A stretch of DNA of 64,000 nt from Rhynchopus sp. YZ270_cl-10 (GCA_964035575.1 OZ037862.1:1426001-1490000); one strand, 5' to 3'; counted from the stretch's first letter, positions 46,304 through 58,984 are shown. A program made the numbers and translations. Notes: generated by a model from the sequence alone, not told the origin.

Positions 46304-49300
46304 ATGGACCTGCATGAATTAGAACGAGCAGAGAAGGTGCTGCGGCAGGCACGTGACAGCAACTCCCTCCCACGCAGCGTCGAGGAGGCCGAGGCTGCAG
46401 CCGTGCTGTCGCCTGCGTCTGTGCAGCAGCTTGTGCGGGATGCGGTGTGTGCTGCGCTGGGTGCGCACAACGCACGCATCTCGCTTCTGGAGGCGTCGCA
46501 CCACCTCGACAGAGAGGACCAGAAGGAGATAGTTGCCTCTTTGCAGGCGTCGCTGGCAGGCGCCGAGCAGACACTGCACACACTGCAGCAGGGCAGCACG
46601 CAGACGCCCGCCTTGGCAACCCTTGGCGAACATATCCGCGACGCCAGTGGAAAAGGTGAAGCAGTGATACAACGTCTCGAAGGCGACGTCCCCAGTGTCC
46701 TCTCCGACGTGCTGGAGCGCCTAGGTGATGTAGAGGCAGTCGCGTCAGCACAGGAGAAGCTGAAAAAGGAGGTCCGTGTCTTTTGCGAGCACACAACCGA
46801 CTTAAGTGCGGAGGCAGATAAGCACACCACAGTGCTGACCACAGTCGTGGCGAAGCTGAACCATGCGGCGGACACGATCAACAGTCTTGTTGAAGAGAAC
46901 GCAGCGCTCGCCAGCAGACAGGCGCAGCTTGAGGCCAGGTTGGACAGAGAGACGTCTTCGTCTCCGTCTCCGTCTCCACGGCACTGCGCGAACCAAAGAA
47001 CTGTTACCCAAGAGGATATGAACAATGTGAAGGATGAGCTGACCTCCTTTCAGGCGTCTGTTGCGACAGAGATAGAAGGCTTTGAGGAGAAAGTGATGGA
47101 GCGTGTGGACGCCGTGCAGGGTGTGCAGAAGGATGCGCAGTACCGTGTCGAGCGTGTCGAGCGCAGTGTGGCGTTCTGCGAGGAGAAGCTGGCGTCAGCG
47201 GACACTGCTGGCGGCGAGGTGCTTGGGGAGATGGTGTGTGCACTGCGGGCAGACTTCGAGGGCTTCAGGCACACTCAAGGGGCAGCAGCACCGGACGCTC
47301 TGAAGGCTGCAGTTGCGCAGAAGGAGGGTGAAGAGGACCGCCACCGGCTGGTCCAGCTCGAAAGCAGCGTTGCAAAGCTGAAGGACGCTGCGCGGCAGCC
47401 ACGAACGCACGGTGCAACCCCACGCAGCAGCGTGCTTGACGTGGAGGCACGTCTTGATGCTGTTGAAGCCGCAATAGACATGACAGCACACCAGCTCCCA
47501 CGCTCGCCGCACTCACCCCAACCAACGCAAGTCACGAATGTGCGCATGGAGTCCGACCTCGCACAGCTCGCACACCGTCTGGCAGCAATGGAAACCCAAA
47601 TCGGAACACACATCGAAGCCGCACGGAGGGAGATCAGAAGCGTTGAGGTGCGTGGCAACAGTGCCGCCACGTCGGCCCTCGAAGGCCTTGCACAGCGTGT
47701 CTCAAGTGTGGAGGCACGTGTCAGCGACGTCAATAGTGCACATGAGGCGCGTGCGATGTCTCTTGCGGGCCGTGTTGCACACAACGAGAAGCAGCTCAAG
47801 GGGCTGCAGGCGACAGCATCTGCGCATGCTGTACCACATGCTGCACCGGCGCCTGTACCCATTGAACGCAGCCTGACAACTACGTCGCCTGACACGGCGC
47901 AAGCGATGGCGATAATGGAAGCGAAAATGATCGAACTGGGTGCGGCTGTGCACGGCGCAGCACACTTCAACGAGAGCATCACGTCGCGTCTGTTTGTGAC
48001 GGAGAAGGGGCTGCAGGAGGTGCACTCTAAGGTGCGGCACGTGACGTCCACGGGAGACGTGTTTGCAGCACGGATATGCAGTGTCGAGGATGCGCTGCGT
48101 GCAGGAGGTACACACGACGCGGGCGACGTGGAGGCGAAGCTTGCGGGCTTCGAGGCCGAGACGCTGACGCTCAGGAAGAAGCTTGCAGAAGCGTTGCAGC
48201 ACTCCGAGGGCCGTGCCTTCGACATCCTCAAGCAGCTGGCAGTCCTGCAGACAGACGTAAGCGACGTGCGTGGCTCCGTCAACGACTCGCAAATGCTCGT
48301 AGACCAAAAGCTGCACGACCTTGCCGCACACATTGAAACCGCCCAAAACGAAAGCCTCTTCCGCTCCATCGATGCCTCCAGCAAACGCCTCCAAACCTTC
48401 CTCTCGCAGCAGGTGGAGGAGATGCAGCACAGCCTTGCAGCAGCGAACACACTCGCAAAAGAGAAGCATGAGTGTAATGAAGCTAAGTCCTCCGCACTGT
48501 CGCAGCAGATCCGCGATCTAACCCAATCCGTTCTCACCGTGCAGGAGAAGATGTCTCATGTAGGCGATCCTCAGTCCGATCTTTTCAAACGTCTGTGCGA
48601 GCGCACAGGACTGCAGCAAGAGGAAGCGATGCGTGTGTTCTCACAACGTTTTGTCAAGACTGATGACTTTGATGCGAGCATGAAGTCTATACAGGCACAG
48701 ATGGACGGCGTTGGGAAGCATGTGTCCGACGTCTCCGCCCGACACGACGCCGTCACCGCACGGCAAGACGCAGACATCCACAAACTCCACAACGACTCTT
48801 CCAACGAAGCGAGGTGCTGTGCACTGTCGCAACAGATCCGCGATCTAACCCAATCAGTGATTGCCGTGCAGGAGAAGATGTCCCAAGTGGGCGACCCTCA
48901 GTCCGATCTTTTCAAACGTCTGTGCGAGCGTACAGGACTGCAGCAGGAGGAAGCGATGCGTGTGTTCTCACAACGTTTTGTGAAAACAGATGACTTTGAC
49001 GCGAGTGTGAAGGTGATGCAAAGGCTTGTGTCCGACGTCTCTGCACGGCAAGACAAAGCGCTGCATGTGTCTTCGCAGCGTTTTGTCAAGACTGATGACT
49101 TTGATGCGAGCATGAAGTCCATGCAGGCACAGATGGACGGCGTTGGGAAGCATGTGTCTGACATCTCCACCCGACACGACGCCGTCACCGCACGGCAAGA
49201 CGCAGACATCCACAAACTCCACAACGACTCTTCCAACGAAGCGAGGTGCTGTGCACTGTCGCAGCAGATCCGCGATCTAACCCAATCAGTGATTGCCGTG

Positions 49301-52300
49301 CAGGAGAAGATGTCCCAAGTGGGTGATCCTCAGTCCGATCTTTTCAAAGATCTGTGCGAGCGTACAGGCCTGCAGCAGGAGGAAGCGTTGCGCGAGTTTG
49401 CGCAACGATTCGTCAAGACTGATGAATTTGACGCGAGCATGAAGTCTATGCAGACACACATGGACGGCGTTGGGAAGCATGTGTCCGACATTACTGCACG
49501 GCATGATACGGACATCCACAAGATTCGCACAACAGACCGTGAGGCGGCACACGGCTTTGCGGAGCGTCTGGTGGCGGACGAGAAGCAGCGCGTGGATGAC
49601 ATCGTAACGTCGCTGGCACAGCGCTCTGCTGCGTGTGAGGCAGTGGCGGAGCGTGCACGCATGGACGTGGCGGGTGTGCTGCAGGAGAGCGAGAAGGCAC
49701 GTCACCAGGTGACGCTCAACGCAGAGAGGATTGCGCACATCCTTGCTCCCGACGGTCTTCTGCTGTCTGCACGTGGCCGCATCGAGAACCTTGACGAGAA
49801 GACTGGTCTCTTCCAAGCTGAGGTCAATGAGCTGCGATGCAGGTTTGCTGCTGTCGAGGCCACTGCCGATGGCGAACGTGCGAAACGAGAGCGTCAGCTG
49901 CACGACACGCGCAACAGTGTTGAGGAACGTGTGCGCGTCCTGGCGGACGACAACCTGCTCATCAAGCAGCGCTTTGCAGAGCTGCGCGGCACCTGCGTGG
50001 AGGCTGCTACAGAGAGCACTTCTACTGCAGCAGCGGTGCAGAAGCGTCTTGTTGATCTCGAGGAGAACGGATCAAACGACCTGAAGCATGCGGCTGACGT
50101 GGAGCGCGAGGTGGCCCTCCGCCTGGGCGTGGTCGAGCAGTCGCTTGCCACGATGCAGGAGGGGCGCACTGTGGAGCGAATGGAGGTTGTGGTGGAGGGG
50201 CTGCAGCAGCTCCAGCGGCAGCAGCACCACGCCTTGGCCGAGGTTGTGGCGGCGGGCGACGAGCTGGCAACACGCGTCGGCAGTGTGGAGACGACTGCGG
50301 CGGCACAGGATGCAGAAACGCTGCTAGTGAAGGAGGGGCTTGTGAAGGCGGAGCTGGCTGTGGACGTTGTCGCTGCGAAGGTTGCTGCTGTGGAGACGTC
50401 TGTGGGCGCAGTGGTGGCAGCGCATCAGGAAGCCACTGAGGGCACGACTGCGTGGCTCGAGAGCGTGGAGGCACAGACGAAGGCGACGGAGGACCAGGTG
50501 CATATGTGCAGGACGTCGCTTGCTGCTGCTGACGCACGTCTTGAGGCGGAAGTTGCAGAGCGTCGTGTTGCGTTGGGCTCATGCGAGGCATCGGTGGCAG
50601 CGCTCGAGGGCAGCGTGCGCGATAGCACACTGCAGGCGTTCACTTCCCTCAGGAGTGAGATGCATGCATTAGTTGTGCCCAGGGAGGTGGAGAAGGACGT
50701 GCAGCCAGAGAGCGACGTGCACGTGACCGAGCTGCAGTCGTCCGTCGACGACATATGCGATAAGGTCAAAAGCTTTGCAACAACAGCTGACCTGCAGCAG
50801 GTGCAGCTAGCTGTCTCCTCAGTGCGCTCCGAGTTGAAGCGTGTGTCCACGTCCTCAACGCTGTTGGCGCAAATGGAGGAAAACATGCTGAGCGAGCGGG
50901 TGCAGATCGCAACCAAGTTAGAAGAGGGTCTGCGTCGTGTGGAGAAGAGCGCTGACGCACATATGGGTGCTGCAAAAGTCTCGCAAGAGGCTGCCCTCAC
51001 TGCCCTGACGGAACGTGTGCACGAGTGTGAAGGTGCTGCGAAAGAAGCAGACCTCAAGTGCGACAGCAACACAGAGTCTGTGCTAGCGATGGGAAAACGT
51101 GTTCAGGCTGTAGAGACGTCACTAGACAACCACAGAAACGACCAAGTCAGTGAAGCAGCACGCCTCTCGCAGAACGTGGAGAAGCTTTCACATGCAGTAG
51201 ACACACTCGACAAGAACGCAGACGCAAGCATCAGCAGCATGGAGGTGTCGCTGAAGTCAGCTGTGTCGTCGTTGACAGAACAGCTGCAAGAGTGCGAACG
51301 TGTGGCGCAGGCATCTGTTGCCGACTGCAACACCAACACCACCGCTCTGTCACAACGCCTGCAACTGGCAGAGACATCCATCACAGAGCAGCGTAATGAC
51401 ACAGGGCTCCTCCGTCAGGACATTGATACGGTGTTGCTGTCGGTGGACAGTTTGGGAAAGAAGACTGACGCCAACATCAGTGGCATAGAAGTGTCAATGG
51501 AGCAAGGCTTGTCTTCTTTGGCGATGTGTTTGCAAGAGTGTGAAGGTATTGCAAAAGAAGCAAACCACAAGTGCGACAGCAACACAGAGTCTGTGCTAGC
51601 GATGGGAGAACGTGTTCAGGCTGTAGAGACGTCACTAGACAACCACAGAAACGACCAAGTCAGTGAAGCAGCACGCCTGTCGCAGAACGTGGAGAAGCTT
51701 TCACATGCAGTAGACACACTCGACAAGAACGCAGATGCAAGCATCAGCAGCATGGAGGTGTCGCTGAAGTCAGCTGTGTCGTCGTTGACAGAACAGCTGC
51801 AAGAGTGCGAACGTGTGGCGCAGGCATCTGCTGCCGACTGCAACACCAACACCACCGCTCTGTCACAACGCCTGCAACTGGCAGAGACATCCATCACAGA
51901 GCAGCGAGATGAGATTGGACTTCTCCATCTCAACACTGCTGCTTTGGACAAGAAGACGGACGCCAGCATCAGTGACGTGGTAGCTCTTTGCGAGAGAAAC
52001 ACGGAATCGATTTCAGCTGCTTGCGAACGTGTGCACGGCATAGAGGCGTCTGATGCCTCCTCTGAGCGGGCCGACACAGCATGCCTGCGTGAGGAAGTGG
52101 AGAAGCTTTCGCAGACAGTCAAAGCTCTGGACAGCACAGTACAGCAGGAGCGGAAGGCTGCGGCGGAGACACGCGACGTTGTGGAGCGCAGCGAGAAGCG
52201 GGCAAAGTCGTTTGCAGACGTGGTTGAGGAGGACCTCGAGAACGCACGACGTGTGCAGAAGAAGCGCAAAGAGGAGCAGGAAGACGAGTTGCGCCACGTG

Positions 52301-55300
52301 CGCCGTGAGGGTGCAGACTGGGCAGAGGCAGTGCAGGCAGACGTAGCCACCTTGCGTGCCACGTTGGCAGCGGTGCGTGCAGATTCGGATGACACGCACA
52401 CCAGCGTGAGCGATGTGGAGACGAAGCTTGCAGCACTGCACGACGCACTCAAGCAGCATGACCGCACGCTGGTGGGCCACTCCGACGCGCTACGCGACTT
52501 GCACGAAAATGCTGCCTCCCTGAGCATCGTTGTCGACAACCAGAACGACCTCAACTCGGACATGAAGTCTGCTGCAGCTGCCCTGGAGACCTCTCTCGCA
52601 GACAAGGTGCAACGTGCCGACGTCGTCAAGATCGCTGTCGCAGAGGTCGCCAACTACAACGCTGCCTCGCAGGCCATGCTGCTCGACCGCCTTGCTGCGT
52701 GCGAGCACTCACAGCAGGCCCTCGCACGCACCTGCGCCAAGGAGGAGGCCACACAGCTCTGCGCACACCTCGAACGCGACATGAGCCAACGTCTCTCGAC
52801 TGCAGCCTCCGAGGCACAGGACGCACTACGCCGTCTCGAGGCAACAGTCCAGGAGCAGCAGATCCATCGCTCTGCAAGCCACAGCGCGCATTCGACCGAG
52901 GAGCGCAGTGTGTCAGAACTGAGCACCCAGCAGGAGTCCACGCACACACTGGCGCAGACGCTCATGCTGGATGTGCAGAAACTGGACGCAAAGCTGACGA
53001 GCATCGCAGCAACACGCGAGCGTGACATGGACCTGTTCCAGGAGCTGCAGGACACACAGACGGCAGCCATGCAAGCACAGGACCAGACGACACTGCACAT
53101 GGCGAACCTGAACACACTGAGCAAAGACACTGCAGCACGTCTGGACGTGGCGTTCCACAGCCTAGGGGCCTTGGAGGAGGGACTTGCACACGCGACGCTC
53201 AGGACAGGCGAGACGGAGGAGCTTGCAAAGCGCGGCATCAGCGCCGTGGACCGCACGACGTCGGAGCTTGCGGAGAAGATGGACCGTAGTGTGCAGCACA
53301 CTTCATGTGTGGCGGAGGATGTGTCTGCGCTGGTGGCGGTCGTGCAGCGCAATGAGGAGCTCGCGAAGAACAGCCTGACCGCGCTGCAGAAGGATGGGGA
53401 CACGATCTTCGCACGCATAGATACTGCCGTCAAACACATCGGCACACTCGACAGCAAGGTCGCGCAGCTTGTGGCCACCTCCGACCAGCCTAGGTCGCCT
53501 GCCTCTATATCACCGGTGCCCCCTGCACACGGTGTCTCGCATGAACAAGAGCACCACTCGACATCGGAATTCGCATCCTTACAAAGCAAGGTGGCGTCTT
53601 TGGGTGAAACGGTAGCGTGCAACGAACGTCTTGCGAAGCAGGGCATTGCGGCACTGCATGAGGACGACAAACAGACCAATGCGCGTGTGGAGGAGGCACT
53701 CAGGCAGCTTCAGCATCTGGAAGCTGGGCAGAAGGCTAGAGACGAGGACGGTGCGCATGCTGCCATCACCGCAGTGCAGAACAGCGTGGTGGCGCTGAGT
53801 AGCCGTGCAGAGGGCACAGCTACTGCGCTCACTGCACTGCAGCAGGGCTTTGAACAGCTTGAGCAGCAGGCCGTGCGGAGCAGCAGCTTCAACGCTGTCT
53901 CCATCAAGCTTGCGCAGGTGGAGCGTGCCACCGCTGGCGAGCTTGAGGTGCTAGCCTCACACTCTCAGCTTCTTAAGGAAGAGATCTTTGAACGTCTCGA
54001 GTCGCTTGAGACGACACCACCAGAGCTCGAAGCACGTCTCACCACCTTGCAGGACGAGGTCACCACTTCCGTTGCCTCGCAGGCTGCAGTATTGGACATG
54101 GTGCAGCCACTCCTCACGCAGTTCAAGAGTGGTTCTGACACACAGCACATCTCCGCTGTGTCAGACGCAGTCACTAACCTAACAGACCGTGTCTGCGTTC
54201 TGGAAGCAAAACCACCACGTGACGCACAAAGCGCAGATGTGGCGCAGTTAGTGCAGGATGCGGCGGAGTCGTGTAGGTTCGCCTTTGAGCGGCGTGTGAC
54301 GGAGGTGGAAGGGCGGTGTGCTGTGGCGCAGAAGGAAGTGTCCCTGCAGGTAGCGTCCTTGGGGGACAGAGTCGAGTCTGTGGAGAATGCGGCGCAGATG
54401 AACTACGATGCTAGCCCACCGCGTTCTGTGTCCGCGAAGGACGACATTCTGCACCACGTACGTCCGATGCTGACGACACTGAAGACGGAGATGCAGGCGA
54501 CCTCTGTCGAACGTCTGGCTGCAGTGCATACCTCGCTCAACAAGTCGATGGACATGAAGCTGCAGGAGCACTCCGTGGTCGTGGAGGGCATTCTCTCCAC
54601 ACGCCAAGCAGAGGAGATCTGCACCGACAGCATGGACAGCACGCTGGACTCTGACGTGGGGCGTGCCGTGCCGTGGGAGGCCTTCGCAGCGCACAAGGAG
54701 GCTGTGGCAGTGGAGGTCACACGTCTCGCATCTGCCGTGCAGGCAGTCGCAGAGACCAGCCGTGAGCAGCAGCACGTCCTCCAGAGCCTGCAGAGACACA
54801 ACGTCGAGCGCACGGAACGCTCTGTACCGCGCGACCGGGACGACAGTAGATTTGAGGTATCTCGCTTTTTTCCCCTTTTTTTGTTCTGAACCGCAAAACA
54901 AACACAGGACCTAGCACAACAGATCGCCACCCGCGACGCAGCGTTGTCGTCCCTGCAGCGTGGGCTTCAGCTCTTGAGGGTATGCACATTTTAGTTTCTG
55001 CCAAACCACACATCACCTCCCTCAGACCGACTCCGCACCTGCCGAATCTGTGCAAGCCGTTGAAGAGGCAGTGTCGGAACTTCAGGTGAAGCACCACGCC
55101 TGCATACGCATGCTGCAAGAGGTGCAAGAGTCCTCCGACGCATGCATGCAGGACCTCTCTGCGAGGATGGACACATGCACAGAGGCGCAGTGCGCAGAGC
55201 GGAGCTGGGTTGAGGTATGTCAACTCTCTAGAGATGCGCTCCTCTCCCCCTTGGCGCTCCTCACCATTGCCATTTGTTCACAGGGACGCCTCGAGACGTT

Positions 55301-55682
55301 GCAGGGCATGGTGTCTGAAGAGGCACAGCGCAGCAGCAGCGTCGCAGTGGAGGAGCTGTTGTGTCGTGTGGAAGGGCATGAGTGCGACCTTAGTGTTTTG
55401 AAGGTATGGTGGATGTGTTCAAGTGTTGTTTTTATGTTTCTTGTTTTGCAGGAAAGCGCAGCAAAAGGCGATTCATTAGAGCAGCGTGTGCGCACTCACC
55501 AAAACGGCATGACGGCATGGGCAGGAGAGTTCAACTCACGTCTCCAGACGCAGACGGAGAACCTGCAAAAGTCCTGCAACGCAAATGCACTGCGCATGGC
55601 AACAATCGAGGCAGAGATGTACAAACGCGAGTCCACAAGGCTGGAGAAGGAGGTTCCCTTTGCAAGCGCTTCGTGTCCATGA
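46304..55682 (+). CDS. Giant coiled-coil protein, five exons, about 3054 residues
   Basis: Exons 46304-54856, 54908-54979, 55026-55214, 55284-55403 and 55452-55682 join in phase 0 to about 3054 residues. The protein is almost wholly alpha-helical with heptad-like spacing and runs of Glu, Lys, Gln and Ala, without membrane spans. The start MDLHELERAEKVLRQ is preferred to the open frame further upstream, which reads as translated C/T-rich UTR. Two families of internal repeats occur (48480-49440 and 51040-51930). A few Pro-rich interruptions (near residues 200, 390, 530 and 2400) break the rod. No motor, kinase or other enzymatic domain was recognised. Such rods usually serve as cytoskeletal, basal-body or scaffold proteins; which applies here is unknown. 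The C-terminus (LEKEVPFASASC) is modelled as reading to the first stop; another intron there cannot be excluded. Confidence 0.8.
48480..49440 (+). repeat. Internal repeats A of the coiled-coil gene
   Basis: A unit with QQIRDLTQSV, VQEKMS, VGDPQSDLFK, CERTGLQQEEA and RFVKTDDFDAS recurs three times. Starts of the shared core are at 48501, 48828 and 49260, giving spacings of 327 and 432 bp. The second spacing includes a 35-residue partial repeat. High DNA identity indicates recent unequal exchange. Confidence 0.85.
51040..51930 (+). repeat. Internal repeats B of the coiled-coil gene
   Basis: A 513-bp (171-codon) unit is duplicated: KCDSNTESVLAMG...RVQAVETSLDNH at about 51056 and 51569. The two copies differ at few positions. 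Not a multiple of the A unit, so a separate duplication event. Confidence 0.85.
54857..55451 (+). other. Cluster of four short cis-introns
   Basis: Introns at 54857-54907 (51 nt), 54980-55025 (46 nt), 55215-55283 (69 nt) and 55404-55451 (48 nt). Donors are all GTATNN (GTATCT, GTATGC, GTATGT, GTATGG); acceptors are ACACAG, CCTCAG, TCACAG and TTGCAG. All are phase 0, and the flanking exons keep the coiled-coil reading frame. No intron was seen in the first 8.5 kb of the gene. Confidence 0.8.
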
Positions 55683-56151
55683 GCTCAGTAGGAGTTGGGG
55701 GTTATCTTAAGGTTTTCTACTCGCCACCCTTTCATTTGTGTTGTCGTAACTGCACAAAAACAAGGGTGGTAACAACATTTGATGTTACGCACTACCCATA
55801 TCTGCATATGGGTACGCCAGGTAAGGGAAAAGTGGGGTTCTGCCCAAAAGATGGCAAGGCTTCACCACATCCAATTTATCCGTTTTTTAAAAAGGTTGTG
55901 AACTGTATTGTGCCAAAAGGCGCTGCTTAGAAATGGGGTGTGTTTTTTTTAGACCTTTTTAGATCCTTCCATTCTCCCCACAGCGGTATTTTTCTGGGTG
56001 TTCTTTGGCACTCAAATTAGAAATGTGAGTTTTTCAATTTTTCCCCCCTAGATTTTTGATTTCTTTTGATTATACACCAAAATACCTCAATTCCGATGTT
56101 TTTTATCATCTGATGTTAATTCATCTTCCCGTAAGGTTTTCTTTTGGCCTC

Positions 56152-56195
56152 AGGTGACTTAGCACGTGAGGCGAAGGTTCATCCTTTTTCCTCAT
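56152..56195 (+). repeat. Boundary motif copy 8
   Basis: AGGTGACTTAGCACGTGAGG, then CGAAGGTTCATCC, then TTTTTCCTCATTCTCC. It lies about 470 bp after the coiled-coil stop and 60-100 bp before a hairpin/T-run. Confidence 0.75.
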
Positions 56196-56252
56196 TCTCC
56201 TTCGGTTTCCTACACTAGTTGGTGCACCCTTCCGTTCATACAACGGACTCAG

Positions 56253-56277
56253 TAGCCGTCCTCACGGCTATTTTTTT
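56253..56277 (+). terminator. Hairpin followed by a T run
   Basis: TAGCCGT, loop CCTC, ACGGCTA, then seven T and a further T/C run. In shape it is an intrinsic-terminator or Pol III-type stop. Its role in a eukaryote is uncertain; it could also end a small RNA that I cannot identify. Confidence 0.35.
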
Positions 56278-56450
56278 CTTTTTCTTTTCGCTTTTTTTTT
56301 GCCATTTTTTGGCTACAAAAAGTCTAAAACAGCTTTTCGGTTTCGTTCTTATAGCAAACATAGAGTCTTAAAACACTGGCACAACCCTTTACCCTTCCCC
56401 TTCCCCTTCCCCTTCCTTACGCACCAAACCCTAACACAGAAGTGTGGCAA

Positions 56451-58841
56451 ATGGAAACAGACAGTGAGGCCGACCTCACTGCGAAATGTCGTCTGAACAT
56501 CCCCATCCTGGCGGTCATCCTTGTCGCGACGCTGGTGAGCACTGCGTCGTCCATCGGGGGTGGGATGATCATGTACTTCCAGGGCGTGTCGTCTCTGGAG
56601 GAGGCCATGAAGGAGGCTAGCTACACGGAGACAGGCATCCTCGTGGACGGCGTGCAGACTGTCTTCTTGCGCACCTCTGAGTTCGTCGGCGAGGCTCGTG
56701 CTTTCCTCTTCTCAACGGAACGCGTGCACAGCAACACCACAGTCTGGGCAGAGGTTGCCCGCACACTCTTCTTCTCACAGACGCACGCCTCTGCTAACCT
56801 CTACTATGTGAGTGTGCAGCTGCACCCCTACGACATAGACCACGTAGATGACATTGTGCAGATTGGTGTGTGGGCCGACCTCACGCGTCGTGGGGAGCGT
56901 GAGTTCTACTACGGCATCGGCCTAGGGGGCGAGAAGAACGCAAGCGGGAACATATCAAGCGCTATGGTGGATGTGTACGGCATCGACCCCACGACGCAGG
57001 CGTTGTCGCCGTGGCGGTACTCCTTTGACAACGTCGGCTTGATGCATGAGTTTGCGACGACAGACCCGCGCGCAAAGCAGTTCCCTCCTCAGTTCGAAGA
57101 CAAGCTGAACCTCACCGACACTGACTCTGCGCTGTGGGCGCCCGCGAATACGTGGTGGGCGTCCGACGGACATCTCAGTGGGTACACATTTGTCATCGCG
57201 ATCTTCACACCACCCGCAGCACCGCACCCGTGGAGCCAATACCGCACGGTAATCTTCAATGCGGGCATGCACTTCGCTGTGATGCAGAAGATACTGCGGG
57301 AGTACAGCAAACGCGACGACAAGGGCACCTCTGTCCTGCTAGTGGGTCGCGACACCCGCCTCGTCTATGCGTCAACGTACGAAGAAGCGATGGTGCCTAC
57401 GTGGTGCCAGAACGCGAAGGACCCGATGTACAATACGTGCTACCTCCGTGTGGAGGACCTGGGTGACACAGCGGTGGCTGCGTTCTCTGCGGCAGAGGGC
57501 ATGCACAGAGATGAATTCTGCAAGGAGCGGCTGGACGGGGAGGAGTTCTACCTGCGCATGCGTGTCGTGCACGGGGGCATGCCTGGGATGGAGCTCATCT
57601 GGTTCCGCTCTGTGGAGAATGTGAACAAGAAGGTGCAGGACGCATTGGTGCTGCTTGCTGTCTTCACTGTGGCGGTGGTGCTCATCGACGCAGCAGTGGC
57701 GGCAGCAGAGCTGCACTTCATCGCACTGCCGCTGCGGAAGCTGTCGTCGAGTATTGCGAAGCTGGGCCACATGGAGACCATCGAGGCAGCAGAGGCGATC
57801 AACGTGTATGCCTCGTCACGGGTGATGCTCAAAGAGACACGTGAAGTGATCAAAGGCATGGCCAACGCTGTGAAACACATCCATGAGTTCCGTGCGTTCA
57901 TCCCAGAGGCAGTGCTGCCGGACCAGACGCAGAGCCTCACGTCCCCCGTGTCACCTGCTTCGCCTGCGAATCCGTTATTATCGCCTGCCCCGCGCAGGTT
58001 TGAGTCGGACAGCGACGAAAGCAGAAGCGGGAATTCGTTAGAGTCGTCGAGCAGCATGGGTAGCAGGTCTCTGGTGCTGCACCTCACACAGCGACGTGTG
58101 TCGCTGCTGCTGGTGAACATTGTCGGGTGGGCGAAGCTTGCAGAGGACGACGACTCTGTGTTCCTGCGCGAGCATGGCGGTCTGGTGGGCGCGGTCCTTG
58201 GCGTCACGACTGCTGGGGGCGGCGTGCTAGAGAGCTTCTCGGGGGACCGCTTCTTCGTCGGGTGGAACACCGTCAAGGTAGCTGCGTCGCATGCCTATAG
58301 CTGCGCGAGGGCGGCAAACACAGTGCACCAGGTGCTGCCCTCCGTCACCATCTCCTGCGGCATGTCCACAGGCAAGGCACGCGTCGGCAACATCGGAAGC
58401 AAGACGGTGCGGCGGCACAGCATCATCTCTAGCATCTACCCGTGGGTGGTGCTTCTTGAGATGTACAACAAAAAGCACAAACTGCGCATCACATGCGATA
58501 GGGCTGTATTTCTACACATTCAGTCAGCTTTCCACTGCATAGTGGTGGAAGGCCTGTACAACCCGAAACTTGGTCTCTGTGCGCCGGTGTGCGAGATTGT
58601 CGGTGAGGATCTGACGTCCATGTCTTCTGTCGTCGCGCATCGTATGCGATGTAACGACTTCTGCCTCAACGTCATTGGTGAGGAATGGGAGTCCATCGTG
58701 TGCGTGCCGGACGGGCTGCCAAGAGAGCAAGCACACTTCGCAGAGGCACATACGAACCGCGTTTTTGTCGGCGTGCATTATGGACTGCAACGCGAGCGAA
58801 TGTACGCAGCAATAGAAAATACAAGTGTAGACACCTTTTGA
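56451..58841 (+). CDS. Membrane receptor with divergent class III cyclase-like domain (paralogue 1)
   Basis: 796 residues. A short cytoplasmic N-terminus, a membrane span at about 16-42 (PILAVILVATLVSTASS), and a large extracellular domain of about 350 residues (WWASDGHLSGYTFVIAIF, LLVGRDTRLVYAST) of sensor type. A second span at about 396-420 is followed by a HAMP-like linker (ALPLRKLSSSIAKLG). Residues about 545-720 have the class III nucleotidyl-cyclase order: VSLLLVNIVGW, a GG followed by SGDRFFVGW, then GMSTGKARVGNIGS. The first metal-binding Asp (normally in a D-x-x-GF motif) is Asn, and the usual VN-x-A-x-R segment reads IYPWVVLLEMY, so catalysis may be lost or altered. The start is the ATG 11 nt after an AACACAG acceptor-like site. 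Its paralogue begins at 62253. Confidence 0.75.
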   Translation: METDSEADLTAKCRLNIPILAVILVATLVSTASSIGGGMIMYFQGVSSLEEAMKEASYTETGILVDGVQTVFLRTSEFVGEARAFLFSTERVHSNTTVWAEVARTLFFSQTHASANLYYVSVQLHPYDIDHVDDIVQIGVWADLTRRGEREFYYGIGLGGEKNASGNISSAMVDVYGIDPTTQALSPWRYSFDNVGLMHEFATTDPRAKQFPPQFEDKLNLTDTDSALWAPANTWWASDGHLSGYTFVIAIFTPPAAPHPWSQYRTVIFNAGMHFAVMQKILREYSKRDDKGTSVLLVGRDTRLVYASTYEEAMVPTWCQNAKDPMYNTCYLRVEDLGDTAVAAFSAAEGMHRDEFCKERLDGEEFYLRMRVVHGGMPGMELIWFRSVENVNKKVQDALVLLAVFTVAVVLIDAAVAAAELHFIALPLRKLSSSIAKLGHMETIEAAEAINVYASSRVMLKETREVIKGMANAVKHIHEFRAFIPEAVLPDQTQSLTSPVSPASPANPLLSPAPRRFESDSDESRSGNSLESSSSMGSRSLVLHLTQRRVSLLLVNIVGWAKLAEDDDSVFLREHGGLVGAVLGVTTAGGGVLESFSGDRFFVGWNTVKVAASHAYSCARAANTVHQVLPSVTISCGMSTGKARVGNIGSKTVRRHSIISSIYPWVVLLEMYNKKHKLRITCDRAVFLHIQSAFHCIVVEGLYNPKLGLCAPVCEIVGEDLTSMSSVVAHRMRCNDFCLNVIGEEWESIVCVPDGLPREQAHFAEAHTNRVFVGVHYGLQRERMYAAIENTSVDTF

Positions 58842-58984
58842 TGAAGCGGCATCAGAGCTCTTTGCGCAAAAAGAAAAAAAAAAGAAAACACATCCTACGT
58901 AGCTCCTTACTATATTTCGGTCGCATTTTTTTTCTGTTCAGTTTTAGCTTTTTTGGTCTGTTCTAATGTGGTTCTTTCTCTACG

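Larger units (their letters stand above)
55683..56450. other. Spacer before cyclase-like receptor 1
   Basis: T-rich spacer with boundary motif copy 8 (56152-56195), a hairpin with a T run (56253-56277), and a CCCCTTCC repeat (56390-56418) ending CTAACACAG 11 nt before the ATG, a likely splice acceptor. Confidence 0.6.
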
